Assembly: GCA_028622995.1 (NCBI GenBank)
Contig: JAJQJQ010000032.1
Coordinates: forward strand, 2,480,001-2,544,000
DNA: 64,000 bases
Origin: Panagrolaimus kolymaensis
Taxonomy: Eukaryota > Nematoda > Chromadorea > Rhabditida > Panagrolaimidae
Reading direction: 5' to 3'
How positions within the stretch are numbered: the stretch's first letter is position 1; each line of letters opens with the position of its first letter. Position numbers and translations under genes: made by a program. The notes under the pieces are model-generated. The model was not told where the DNA came from and did not search any database. It saw only the letters and a list, made by a program, of their open reading frames with translations. Of this stretch, positions 9,473 through 19,534 are shown in pieces.

Positions 9473-10280
9473 ATGCATTCGGACAACAAAATAAAATTTA
9501 GCGGTTTGTTTCCTTTTTGATCGGAAAAAATCTTTTTTTCATTTCTTTATTTAGGAGCAATTGTTACAGATTCCGTTGAAGAAGAATCTGAAAAAGAGGC
9601 TCCTTCAATAATTGAAGTTAAAAAAGTTAAAGAAGGTCCATTAAAATTTTGGGAAACTAGATTTTTAAGAAAAAAGCAATGGAAAGATTGTTATGGAATA
9701 TTATATTCGGATTCGACATTTGGCTGGTACGCAAAAAAAGTAAATTAATCTTTAAATTTTTTGTTATGAGTTTTGTTTAAATTTTTCCTGTTTTTTCTGT
9801 CCCAAATTTTATAAAATAAATTTTTACACTGGAATTGAAAATTGGTGTTTTTAGGAAGATACAAAGCCAATAGATTCATTATTACTCGAAAATAGAGTGG
9901 AAGATATTTGTACTGGCGCTTTAGCAGAATATATAAGTTCTGCTTTTTCTTCAGCTCCATCTGAAATACCTCCAAATTGTTCTGAATTAAATCGAATGGC
10001 AATTGGAGATATACTTGGATTAAGTTCTTATCATTTTTTATTTAATTCAACCGAAGACATTGAAGAATGGTTTATTGAAATAGTCAAAGTTGTTCCAAAA
10101 GCAGGTCCAGATGTGTTAACTCAAAATGCAAAAATACTGGAAGCAAAGGCATCTTCTTATTCAAATGATTTATCACCTATAAAACCTTTAAAATTTGCCA
10201 CAAAAAAGCTTGAGGAAATCATAATGGATCATGGAATTGGATGTGTTTTTATTGAGCTTCACAAACGTCGAAACGGCTAA
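9473..10280 (+). CDS. PH-like domain protein, 213 residues
   Basis: Exons 9473-9503, 9555-9739 and 9855-10280, all GT-AG; the first donor is the weaker gtttgt. After an acidic leader (VEEESEKEAPS), residues about 35-135 show the pleckstrin-homology pattern. First come strands KEGPLKFWETRFLRKKQWKD and CYGILYSDSTFGWYAKK, then an inserted loop of about 40 residues, and finally SYHFLFNSTEDIEEWFIEIVKV with the invariant Trp of the C-terminal helix. The remaining 75 residues are Lys-rich and end in KRRNG. PH domains bind phosphoinositides or proteins at membranes; which applies here is unknown. The very short first exon is inferred from phase and ATG placement, so the N-terminus is less certain than the rest. 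Confidence 0.7.
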
Positions 10281-10326
10281 ACAATGTTAAAATAATTTAT
10301 TCAAATTTTGAATTTTCAAATTAACA

Positions 10327-10521
10327 ATGTTGACAACTTTTTTAGCGTGGCGACAATCAAAATTCAAATGGTATCACTTCAGATATAAACATCATGACGA
10401 CGGTAGTGATCACTACCATAACCCCGATAAAGAAGGTTATCCTGAATGGACAAAAAATGTTGATCATAAAAAAACTATTGGCAATCACAAGTTTTACCAA
10501 ACTAAGCCAGAATTTATGTGA
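10327..10521 (+). pseudogene. Truncated SleB-type paralogue (C-terminal part only)
   Basis: Open for 64 residues. From about residue 24 onward, DDGSDHYHNPDKEGYPEW and IGNHKFY align with the C-terminal third of the SleB-type protein at 7.4 kb. The catalytic EARGE and PGQFxCW blocks are absent. An acceptor-like tttttag precedes the homology (10342-10346), so it may be the last exon of a gene whose front was lost. It sits 46 bp after the PH gene. Confidence 0.6.
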
Positions 10522-10737
10522 ATGATTTTTTACGAATTTTTTCAAATTTTATTTGTATTCTGGAAATAATTGTTAATGTAATAATTTATGATTGTAAAAA
10601 GAAATTAAACGAAAAATTATTTACATCTTCTTAGAGCCAGAAAAATAAAAAACAAAAAAATCAAGTGGAAACGTTTAAAATTTTGGTAAAAGTTTTTATA
10701 AAATATTTTTAAGTAAACAAAAAAAATATCAAAAAAA

Positions 10738-11178
10738 TTAAGACGATGAAGAATTTGGAAGACCATTATTGAATTCACTAATCTTTTCATAGACTTCATC
10801 CGTATCAACACCGGGGACATATTTTATAGTTCACCATACTCACAAATCCTCTTCTAATTGAGTTGATTAAAATAATGAATAGAGTAAATCTTGGAACATT
10901 TGTGTTTCTTCTTTATCAAGAAAATTCATTGAAAAATAAGAATTAATACCGCCATTGTTCTGCAATAATAAAAGAATTTAAAATCAGTAAATTTCATGAA
11001 AAAAAAAATGCTAAAAGGTAAAATTAAAAAGCTTACTTTAATAAATTCAAACATATCTTTTGGGTCAATAGTGCCTTTATTATTGTTGATTTTACTCAAA
11101 TTAAATTCTGTATACTTTGTTTTTTGTTTCCTCGTAAAGAAAAGAAAAAATTAGGAAAAAAATAGGGATTCTTTGCAT
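10738..11178 (-). pseudogene. Decayed small secreted-type gene
   Basis: Read leftward from 11178: a signal-like start (MQRIPIFFLIFSFLYEE) runs into a stop; one base out of frame comes EFNLSKINNNKGTIDPKDMF with a proper gtaagc donor. After a ttctgcag acceptor the frame continues NNGGINSYFSMNFLDKEE and meets a stop. A final open piece, PGVDTDEVYEKISEFNNG, lies in another frame and stops at 10738. Coding-like pieces in order, broken by one frameshift and stops, suggest a recently decayed gene. Family not recognised. Confidence 0.4.
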
Positions 11179-11631
11179 ATTTTCAAAGGACTGCTACATA
11201 TTTTGTGAATATTTTCTTTTTGACTTATCCAAGTTTTAGTAAATATTATTTTATTTTCACTGCTATATTGTTCTTTTTCGATGAGCGAACGAAAACAGTT
11301 TTCTTTTTAATTCCCCGTGCAAAGAAGAAGAAAAGAATAACAAATTGATAAACATCTTCCAAAAAAAACTTTAGATTGGTTCAAAAAAAAAATTTTTTTA
11401 CCGGTTTTTATTATTCCTCTCTGGTAGGGGAAAATGGGGTTCGCACGTAACAGAACAGAAAATAATTTTTTCTGTCTCTTGCATTTTTTAAAGAACAAAC
11501 TTTTTTTCGCTTATTGATTTTTTTGTTTTTCAAAGAAATATATATTTTGTCTAAAATTAAACCTGAAAAGCTTATTTCTTCTTTTTTTTCAAGATTATTA
11601 CTATCATTACTATAATAAAAATCTTACGAAG
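11179..11631. other. Intergenic upstream of the F-box/LRR gene
   Basis: AT-rich; only shadow frames. The last 50 bases are a likely 5' UTR. Confidence 0.4.
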
Positions 11632-11969
11632 ATGTCAGACGAAGATGCAAGTAATGAAAGTGGTAGAAACCGACCATATTTGAAGCGAAAATGTAAAGCC
11701 CTTGTTACAGCTGTTACTGCGCCAAAGGTAAGCAATTTAATTACGATTTTTTAATAAGGTTCTATCTTTTTTTTATTTTAGTCGCCCAAACAATCACCCT
11801 CCTTGCACGCCACAAAGCGGATAAATCAACCTAATTCCGATATTAGTGCAACAAATATAGCTGATCTTCCAAATGAAATACTTGTAAGTAAGAATATATA
11901 AATGTCTAAAGATAAAAATTGCTTTATTATAGGGAAAAATAATGGGCTATCTTTCCGATCAGGGATGAG

Positions 11970-12135
11970 CGGAAGTGACTTTTCCTTAGACGGAAGGAAC
12001 CGGAAACGGAACTAAGGCAGTTCCGTAAAAGCGGAAACGGAAGCGGAAATATAAATTATTTTCTACGGAAGCGGAAACGGAAACGGAAGTGAAAAAAGGG
12101 CGGAATTCCGCGGAAACGGAAGCGGAAACGGAATT
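11970..12135. repeat. Left subterminal GGAARCGGAA repeats of the hAT element
   Basis: Many copies of GCGGAAACGGAA-like hexamers, including the order spacer-TACGGAAGCGGAAACGGAAAC-AAAAAA-CGGAATTCCGCGGAAACGG. The right arm repeats this order in the same, not inverted, orientation. Such arrays are typical transposase subterminal binding sites. Confidence 0.75.
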
Positions 12136-12293
12136 TTTTTTTCTTATTAAAATTTGCTTTCTAAAATTTTTCTTTTGAAATTGGTTTCTTAATGCTCAGA
12201 GTTTAATATATTGTTTTCTCTTTAAAAAAATAATTTTGGTTAAAGTGAATAACCTAAAACCTTTTAATAAAAAATTCAACAAGAACATTGGGG

Positions 12294-12309
12294 CCTTACC
12301 TGCGGTAAG
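12294..12309 (-). other. 3'-terminal Helitron hairpin, short copy
   Basis: CTTACC-TGC-GGTAAG stem-loop, 14 bp from the element end, the expected place for a Helitron termination hairpin. Confidence 0.75.
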
Positions 12310-12889
12310 TCCCTCAAACTAAACAATCACACAAAAAAAATCTTCGGAAACGTTACATTTTTACAATCAAAACGTGGACATTAAACGCTTTAAAGTATTT
12401 TTTGAGAATCCTAGGGAGTGCAAATGTTTTTATGAATTCTAAAAAATTATCAAAGGGGAGATTATGTGCTTTTTTAGAGGGTGCAAAATTGGAAAAAATA
12501 GAGTGCTCAAACACCCATGTGTGTCTACAACAATACAATTAAAATAAACATCATTGTGCTTACACATTCCATTTTTCATGGTAAATTTTGGAGCCCTGCC
12601 TACGGCAGACCTCCTAAATTTTACAAAAAGATCATTTACAATAATAAATGAGACATTTTACATAAAGAAAATCTACGGAACTGCTTACGGTAGTCTCAAC
12701 ATTATATATTTCATCACAATAACAATAAACAATAGGGCCTTTCGGATCCCGAGTCAATCTTCACTCCATTCCATATCTCTCATATTCGGTTACATCTTAA
12801 CCCATTCAAAGTCCATTCAATAGGCAAATTACACATGGGCCCTTCAGGCCCCAAAACACATTTCAACCCAAAAACAACCAAATATCGAA

Positions 12890-13175
12890 CCAAACACAAT
12901 TAAACATTCGCCCGAACACAACTAAACATTCACTCGAAAACAACTAAACATTCAACCAAAAACAACTAAATCTCCACCCGAAAACCATCTTACATCTCAC
13001 CAAAAAAAACTAAATCTCCACCCAAACATCCCACCAAAAACAACTAAATCTCCACTCGAAAACCATCTTAAATCCCACCAAAAACAATTAAACATTCAGT
13101 CGAAAACAACTAAACATTCAACCAAAAACAACTAAATCTCCACCCAAAAACCATCTTACATCTCACCAAAAAAAA
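12890..13175. repeat. Degenerate minisatellite in the short Helitron
   Basis: About a dozen imperfect units of 20-30 bp built on AAAAACAACTAAACATTCAA and AAATCTCCACCCGAAAACCA variants. Low complexity, C/A-rich, no coding. Confidence 0.7.
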
Positions 13176-13189
13176 CTATGCAGACAATC

Positions 13190-13445
13190 AGAGAAAAACA
13201 AATTTTTCACTTCCAAAATGCAACAGAAAAAACACAAAGGGAAACTTTCGTGTCAAGAAAATTTTCCAAAAATGCAAATTTAAAATGGTCAAAACATGTA
13301 CATATTTGACTCTCCGAAACGTGAGACCAACATATTCGGAATCAGCGTAAAAAACTGATCTAGGCTATCGGGACAAAACAAAACAAAAGCAGAAACGACA
13401 TACAGACATACAAACAGAAACGACATTCCAAATTAAAAAGGAGGA
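13190..13445 (-). repeat. Shared Helitron 5'-end segment, short copy
   Basis: Nearly collinear with 21340-21621: both contain AAAGGGAAACTTTCGTGTCA, the GACTCTCCGAARCGTGAGAC block and AAACTGATCTAGGCTATCGG, and end in AATTAAAAAGGARGA. This identifies the 5' end on the minus strand for both elements. Confidence 0.8.
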
Positions 13446-13460
13446 CAAGAACATTGGGGC

Positions 13461-13475
13461 CTTACCTTCGGTAAG
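13461..13475 (-). other. 3'-terminal Helitron hairpin, autonomous copy
   Basis: CTTACC-TTC-GGTAAG, same stem as the short Helitron with a one-base loop difference, 15 bp from the element end. Confidence 0.75.
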
Positions 13476-13740
13476 TCCCTCAAACTAAACAAACAATTAT
13501 GCAAAGGAATCTACAGAACTGTTACATGTTTACAACAACAACAAAAAAACAGTAACACGACATAAACTAAAACAAACAAATAGCTGAGTATTGGTTTATT
13601 AAAGTGCATTACTGTAAACAGTAATAACTTCAATAGTAAGCCTCCAAACCTCGTCAAGGTTCTCAGCATATTGGAGGATAGTTGTTTGTTTTTTGGTCAA
13701 CAACACCCTTTAAAAGGGCAAACAAACCCCATCGTGTACG

Positions 13741-13930
13741 TACGTAGGTGCAATCAACACATATAACCATACCAGGTATTAAAATGTCAACAATGCGCTA
13801 TGTTAAGCATGAGGCTCACCTAAAGTGATTTAAGCAAGCGCTTCATACTTGCTTCCGAGAAAGCGCGCATTTATCCCATAAATAGGCATGACATTTCATA
13901 CTTGCTACTGATATGGCCTTGTATATATGG
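13741..13930. repeat. Direct repeat in Helitron 3' region, copy 1
   Basis: About 190 bp from ACGTAGGTGCAAT to CCTTGTATATATGG, matched by 14089-14280 at roughly 80% by eye. It contains AAGCATGAGGCTCACCT and TACTTGCTTCCGAGAA blocks. Non-coding, between the RepHel stop and the 3' end. Confidence 0.75.
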
Positions 13931-14088
13931 TCTAGCCGCTGCTCATAGCTTACATAAACTCATCGTAAAACTTTTCTCACTTAAACTACTATCTTCGAAA
14001 ATTTCCGTATAACTTAATAACGCAATTCTTATCGTTCTTAAGAAAAATGAAACCTTAAAAAGTGTCAAAAAATCCCGTCTCATACATA

Positions 14089-14280
14089 ACGTAGGTGCAA
14101 TTATTACATATGACCATACCGGGTATTAAACTGCCAATAATGCGGTCTGTTGAGCATGAGGCTCACCTGAGGTGATTTAAGCATATTGCACCTCATACTT
14201 GCCTCCGAGAAGGCACGCATTTATCCAATAAATTGGCATGACACTTAATACTTACAACTGATATAACCTTGTAAACATGC
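14089..14280. repeat. Direct repeat in Helitron 3' region, copy 2
   Basis: Second copy of the 13741-13930 unit; it ends 40 bp from the RepHel stop codon, so it may form the 3' UTR. Confidence 0.75.
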
Positions 14281-14320
14281 TCAAAACGCAACTCATCGCT
14301 GTAACAAATGCAACATCGAT

Positions 14321-17300
14321 CTAATCAGAATCGCTATCAATATCATTCATTTCAACGTTATCGTCCCACTCATCGCAAACCTCATACTCTAAATCAACTA
14401 AATCGTTACCGGAAACATTTTGTATAACTTCGTTATCTTCATCGGTAGGCCGCTGCTCTTCTTCAACTTCCATATTTACGTCGTTCTGATCGTTCCAATC
14501 CGGATTTAACGCTGCATAATCTGGAGCATCCGGAGACATTACAGAACGGGGATCGTCGTTCAAAAGTTCGTTGTAAACGATATTTCGCGTACTGTTCACA
14601 TCGTCGGCGGGCAATTTAATATGAAGCTTATCCCATGCACGAGTGCGAGAAAGAGCAACATAACAATGGCCGTGCGTGAAAATTCCTTTACTGAAATCAA
14701 CTCCTACACAGTCGAACGTTTGTCCTTGTCCTTTATTAATCGTTAAAGCGAACGCAACTCGAACCGGAAATTGTGTGCGGTAAACTTTCAAAACGCTTGA
14801 ATCGTCGAGGAGCGTAATTCGTGGAAGCATTACAATGTTATCTTCGTTATTATCGCTTCTATTTGTCAACTTTTCAGCAACAATAATGTTACGTTCAAGT
14901 CTCTTTACAATTAGTCGCGTTCCGTTACATAAACCTTCTCGGATGTTCAAGTTACGCATAAGCATAATTACCGCATTTACTCGAAGTCGTAACTTGTATG
15001 CTGGAAAACCATTTGGCTTAAACGTTTCGAAATGTTCTGGACTATACTCAAATACGTTATCTTCAACTCGATCGACAGCTTGATAAATCCTTTCAGTTTC
15101 GCTATCAAGTAAATCGATAATCGCTTCGTTATACGTATCAACTTCAGCATTAACCGTGGAAAGAATAGCTCTAGACGCAAACGCATTTAAATCGTTATTC
15201 CTAATAACATCGCCGAAAATAACCTCAACTAAATCACTCTCAGTAATACACTCTTCGGGTAACGATACGTTGCCGTGAACATCGTTTGCGCTTCCGTTTC
15301 CAATCCTCAATATCGTTTCCGCAAAATCATCTCCATTATTATCGGCTCTTTCGTTACTAATCAAATCGTATTTATTGGCAGAGAAAAGAGGCCAAAGCGG
15401 ACTCATCTTAACGCTATTTCGGATAACATCGTTACGCGTACCGTTTTTCACAACGGGTCCTAACTGACGAAAATCTCCACCGCAAACGATAATCTTTCCT
15501 CCAAACGGAACGTCGTTATTCATAATTTCGCGTAATTTCTCATCAACAACTTCAAGTGCTCTTCGTGGTGCCATTGGAGTTTCATCCCAAACAATAACTT
15601 TAACTTTACGTAACGCTTGTCCAAGTGAATCCGAAGAAACTACACCGGATTGACTTTCTTCGCCGAACGGAAAATCAAGCTTAAATAAGTTATGAGCTGT
15701 TCGCCCCGTTTCATATAAACTTGCTGCAATACCGCTCCACGCCATAATAACAACATCGGTATCGGACGCAACCAAATTCGAAAATAAACAATTAAAAAGA
15801 TACGTTTTTCCTGAACCTCCTGGGCCATCAATGTAAAAACAGGCCGCAGAATTATCGGGATTAACGACTCGTTGCATAATCGCTTCGTACGCATTAGCTT
15901 GTTCGGGATTCAAGGTCCCTCGCATTTGATCACCTCGGAGACGGTGTGCCGTAATATCAACGCTTTCGTCGTCAATACCAACAATATCTGCAACCATTTG
16001 AAGGATTGGATAATCTTCAAGCGATCGCTCATTGTTGATAATCATTCGTAAAACTTGACGCCATGCTAAAGTTTCCGCAAGATCTTGATCACCGCGATGA
16101 CTTCGAAGTAAATCAGAGATTAACTGATGGCGAAACTGATTCCATAACCATAACGGGGCTTCAACATCACAATGAGCAACGATTCTTGCGAATAAACGTC
16201 GGAGTTCTCTCGGTAAATTGAAAAACGTTCCTTCGTGTAACGCATCGTAATAAATTTGATCGGATTCAACCAATCCTCGTGCGACACATGCTTCGCGGAA
16301 CGTATTATGAATTGCATTCGGGTCGTAAGGGTCTCTACGTAAATCTTCGTATTGTCTTGGACCTTTAACGATTGTAAGTAACTTCCGAAGGTAAAACAAT
16401 TCGGTGTTCTTCGGGTTAACGGCGTACATTCGTGGACATTTCGGTTTCGTAGTTCTCAAACGTGTATGCCATTCGCGTTTCTTTGCATCCCATGTAAAAT
16501 GGTGGCAAAGTTCAATATACGTAAGGTTTCGATTAACTCCGTCTGGCGCATTTCGATTCAAATCAAAGAAAGCTAATAACTTGGACTTTTTCATTGCATC
16601 TCGAATCATATCAGAAACCGTAGCATCTTCCGCCATCGCAATCGTTTGTTGCTCAGGTAAATGAACCTGAAGCCTTTCAATACTTTCACTCGAAAAATGC
16701 ATATCGAACTTGTAAAGTCTCCAGCAAGCTTCATGAGCGGATAAGTATCTCGCATCAAGGAAACACTGAATCTCATCATAATTTACTTGTCCGCTACTGA
16801 TCTCAATATTAATTCTGTCTGGACCTTTAAACAAATACTTGAACAGATAATTAACTGTACGCAAACTGCATACCACTTCAATATTGATGTGGCAACCGAA
16901 ACGCTTCAATAAATACGCATTATACGGAACAACGGAACGATTATCAAGAATAAAGGGTCGTCCTTTAAAGTTGACCGTAGCTTGTTTACCGTCGTTTCTT
17001 CTTCGGTAAGTCGGATACGAATTTTCATCAAACGTTGTCTCTTCGCTAAACGCTTTCGGAAAATGACGTTTACATGTACCATCCTGCATACACATCGCAT
17101 TCGGATCGTATTCTCCGCAAGGTCGATGAAGCATATGTTTCACCACCAACTCGTAAAGTACGGGGTCGCTTTCTTGATCAGGCAATTCCGCGGAAATGAA
17201 ATCGTTAATTTTCGTTACATCATTCCATTCTTCTTCAAACCACCACAAACTGTGAATATGTGGTAAGCCACGCTTCTGAAACTCAACAACGTAAAGGAAC

Positions 17301-19534
17301 GCTTTAACTTTTCCGAAAATACCGCTCTTCATTTCTTTGACGAATTGCTTAACGTGATAATTAAAAACGATATCAACAACGTCCGGTCTGTCGTAGGCTC
17401 TCTGGTTCTCGAATAAATGTCTCGTAATATCGGGATCATCGGGATTGCACGTTTTCGTAATAAATAAACTCGGCTTTCCATGCTTCTGACACATCGCATT
17501 CGCATCATTCAGAAACTCAGCTTGACTTCGCGGTCCCATTGTATACGATGACGGCAAAACAAACTTCTTTCCTGGTAACGAATCGTTAGCTTCTCCAACA
17601 TTTCGCAAATAGTCTGTAAGACCCGTATACGTATCAACTCGTAACTTCTTTTGATTCAATCGCAAAAACTTTAAACGCTCATTATCGACAATCGTAAATG
17701 ACCAAACTAAATATTTGCTTAATAATTTACCACCATGAAGGATGGGATTAAAAGGCTCATCATCGTTTTCGGTACGCAAAGCTAACTTATACAAAAAATA
17801 CTGGAGCGCAGTAAGTTTTCCGCCTTGTGGATTAGAAGGATTCTTTGGCCTATCATAATGCCAAAAGTCTCCTCTACCGTAAGGGTTAAACAATACAAAC
17901 GTAAGCGGTTCACAATGCTTCGAATACTTAGAAATACGTTGAGCCATAGGTGTCTCTCCGTCATTACACTTTCGTTGAACTTGGATATCATTCCAAGGAA
18001 TGTCACCATTCTCATCGCAAATATAAATACCTGCTACTTCATTAGACACTGTCGGTAACGCATACGTATCACTCGTATTATTCGTTATCTTTTTGAAGAG
18101 AATTCGGCATACTTTAGGTACACGTCCATCTGCTTCCGCTGCTTCTCGCTCTTCATCCTCAATATCGTGAAGCATACGATAAATCTGTGCATATTCGTTT
18201 ATGTTAGCCAACAAAGTATGCAATAACTCAAAAATTCTTCGTTCACAATCAGTCGCAAACGGAGCTAGACACCGGTACTCAATCGCATCGTTAGTTTCGA
18301 GGATCCACAATTGCCCAAAAGCAGGCCGTTGTCCAGGAAGCGGTTCGGTATATCTCGGTAAAACATGCATAACTTCACCGTGAACTCGATAGTGAAAAAT
18401 GCCAGGTAACTGACGCATTTCACCCTTCATATACGCAAAGCTAACGCTCGTGTTATACTTATTAATTTTCTCATGGAAAGGGCGCCAATCGGTACCTTCT
18501 TCACGCTTAAGCATCGCTTTCAATTGTTCGGGGAAATCGGGCTCGAAATTTACTTTAACGCGACCGCAATTGCAACAGTTATCATAAGTACCTTGAGCTG
18601 TTCGATTCTCACATGAGTAATGCAATCCACTACAAAACGTGCATGGTGTATCGCGGTCGCCCAATGTAAATTGCTCAACGTTATCGCTATTCGCTGCTCG
18701 AAACACATTTGCCGGATTTTCTCGTTGTCTTTCATAATCGGAGCGTCTACTTTCATTAAGTTGTACTCGTACAGCTTGTGTCTCATTTTCGCGAGCAAGT
18801 GCATGCTGTACGCGATCATCTTCTAATCGTGCTTCTTGTTCTTCAACGCTTTCATTTTCTCGTAGTGAAGCTTGCAAAATTCGCTGGGCGTTTAATCGTG
18901 CTTCTTGTTCTTCAACGCTTTCATTTTCTCGTAGTGAAGCTTGCAAAATACGCTGGGCGTTTAATCGGGCTTCTTGCTGTTCAACATCTTCGTTATCGCG
19001 GCTCAATCTGTTTCGTTCACGCAAATCAGCAAGCCTTAGTGCACGTTGGCCTGCAGATTCACGCTGTCGTGCTTCTCTACGTTGTTGTCGTAAGCGTTCA
19101 AGCTCACTTAACCTTTCTTCGTCGGATTGACGCTGACGTGTCCACTTTCGTCGGTTCGCTGCGCTGCTCCTAATCTTTTTTCTACGACAATACGTAGCAA
19201 AATCTTCGGATATCGCTGCTGCTAACTGTACTTCTTCATTGGGGATCAACTCTTCGCCTTCGATAACATTGGCCTCAATCATAGCACCCATAAGAATAGG
19301 TTCGATAACGTTATCGTCAACTTCCATCGCTTCAACTTCGTTAACTTCTTCGCTTCGCTCAACATTCTCTAACGCATCGTTACGCAAGGTTGCCCGAAGG
19401 CCGTCGTCGTTTGCCAGAGGGCCGTGGTCGTTTGCCCGAAGGCCGTTGTTGTTTGCCCGAAGACCGTTGTTGTTTGCCCGAAGGCCGTTGTTGTTTGCCC
19501 GAAGACCGTGATCTACATTCCTGAAGTACGACAT
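14321..19534 (-). CDS. Helitron Rep/helicase protein (RepHel)
   Basis: Uninterrupted 1,737-residue frame from the ATG at 19534; 14 further upstream codons would need a TTG start and are left out. The N-terminus has GLRANNN repeats, a Glu/Arg-rich coiled coil with two near-identical repeats of about 24 residues (around 200-255), and a Cys cluster (CTFCSGLHYSC, CCNCG) near 295-325. The HUH nuclease follows: FITKTCNPDDPDI, then GLPHIHSLWWF with HIH at 759-761, and YLFKYLFKG with the two catalytic Tyr near 896 and 900. The PIF1-type helicase has Walker A GPGGSGKT at 1237, VIVWDET near 1314, GGDFRQLGP, INKGQGQTF near 1600 and YVALSRT near 1625. It nicks and unwinds donor DNA for rolling-circle transposition. 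All key residues are present, so the protein is probably functional. GC content is clearly higher than in the neighbouring host genes. Confidence 0.95.
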   Translation of the reverse strand: MSYFRNVDHGLRANNNGLRANNNGLRANNNGLRANDHGPLANDDGLRATLRNDALENVERSEEVNEVEAMEVDDNVIEPILMGAMIEANVIEGEELIPNEEVQLAAAISEDFATYCRRKKIRSSAANRRKWTRQRQSDEERLSELERLRQQRREARQRESAGQRALRLADLRERNRLSRDNEDVEQQEARLNAQRILQASLRENESVEEQEARLNAQRILQASLRENESVEEQEARLEDDRVQHALARENETQAVRVQLNESRRSDYERQRENPANVFRAANSDNVEQFTLGDRDTPCTFCSGLHYSCENRTAQGTYDNCCNCGRVKVNFEPDFPEQLKAMLKREEGTDWRPFHEKINKYNTSVSFAYMKGEMRQLPGIFHYRVHGEVMHVLPRYTEPLPGQRPAFGQLWILETNDAIEYRCLAPFATDCERRIFELLHTLLANINEYAQIYRMLHDIEDEEREAAEADGRVPKVCRILFKKITNNTSDTYALPTVSNEVAGIYICDENGDIPWNDIQVQRKCNDGETPMAQRISKYSKHCEPLTFVLFNPYGRGDFWHYDRPKNPSNPQGGKLTALQYFLYKLALRTENDDEPFNPILHGGKLLSKYLVWSFTIVDNERLKFLRLNQKKLRVDTYTGLTDYLRNVGEANDSLPGKKFVLPSSYTMGPRSQAEFLNDANAMCQKHGKPSLFITKTCNPDDPDITRHLFENQRAYDRPDVVDIVFNYHVKQFVKEMKSGIFGKVKAFLYVVEFQKRGLPHIHSLWWFEEEWNDVTKINDFISAELPDQESDPVLYELVVKHMLHRPCGEYDPNAMCMQDGTCKRHFPKAFSEETTFDENSYPTYRRRNDGKQATVNFKGRPFILDNRSVVPYNAYLLKRFGCHINIEVVCSLRTVNYLFKYLFKGPDRINIEISSGQVNYDEIQCFLDARYLSAHEACWRLYKFDMHFSSESIERLQVHLPEQQTIAMAEDATVSDMIRDAMKKSKLLAFFDLNRNAPDGVNRNLTYIELCHHFTWDAKKREWHTRLRTTKPKCPRMYAVNPKNTELFYLRKLLTIVKGPRQYEDLRRDPYDPNAIHNTFREACVARGLVESDQIYYDALHEGTFFNLPRELRRLFARIVAHCDVEAPLWLWNQFRHQLISDLLRSHRGDQDLAETLAWRQVLRMIINNERSLEDYPILQMVADIVGIDDESVDITAHRLRGDQMRGTLNPEQANAYEAIMQRVVNPDNSAACFYIDGPGGSGKTYLFNCLFSNLVASDTDVVIMAWSGIAASLYETGRTAHNLFKLDFPFGEESQSGVVSSDSLGQALRKVKVIVWDETPMAPRRALEVVDEKLREIMNNDVPFGGKIIVCGGDFRQLGPVVKNGTRNDVIRNSVKMSPLWPLFSANKYDLISNERADNNGDDFAETILRIGNGSANDVHGNVSLPEECITESDLVEVIFGDVIRNNDLNAFASRAILSTVNAEVDTYNEAIIDLLDSETERIYQAVDRVEDNVFEYSPEHFETFKPNGFPAYKLRLRVNAVIMLMRNLNIREGLCNGTRLIVKRLERNIIVAEKLTNRSDNNEDNIVMLPRITLLDDSSVLKVYRTQFPVRVAFALTINKGQGQTFDCVGVDFSKGIFTHGHCYVALSRTRAWDKLHIKLPADDVNSTRNIVYNELLNDDPRSVMSPDAPDYAALNPDWNDQNDVNMEVEEEQRPTDEDNEVIQNVSGNDLVDLEYEVCDEWDDNVEMNDIDSDSD
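19383..19510. repeat. 21-bp tandem repeat in the start of the RepHel gene
   Basis: Six units of the form CCCGAAGGCCGTTGTTGTTTG, encoding the GLRANNN heptad repeat on the minus strand. Units are multiples of three, so copy number can change without breaking the frame. Confidence 0.85.

Larger units (their letters stand above)
12280..13445 (-). mobile_element. Non-autonomous Helitron
   Basis: 1,166 bp, oriented leftward. Its 5' end on the minus strand is TCCTCCTTTTTAATTTGG (at 13445) and its 3' end is a hairpin followed by CCCCAATGTTCTTG (at 12280). Both ends match those of the adjacent autonomous Helitron. It abuts that element with no intervening base. No protein is encoded. The interior holds several short GC hairpins and a low-complexity ACAACTAAACATTC-type array. 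Confidence 0.8.

Noticed and set aside
18778..19173. 131-codon plus-strand frame opposite the RepHel
   Set aside because: Shadow of the coiled-coil repeat on the coding strand; no support of its own.
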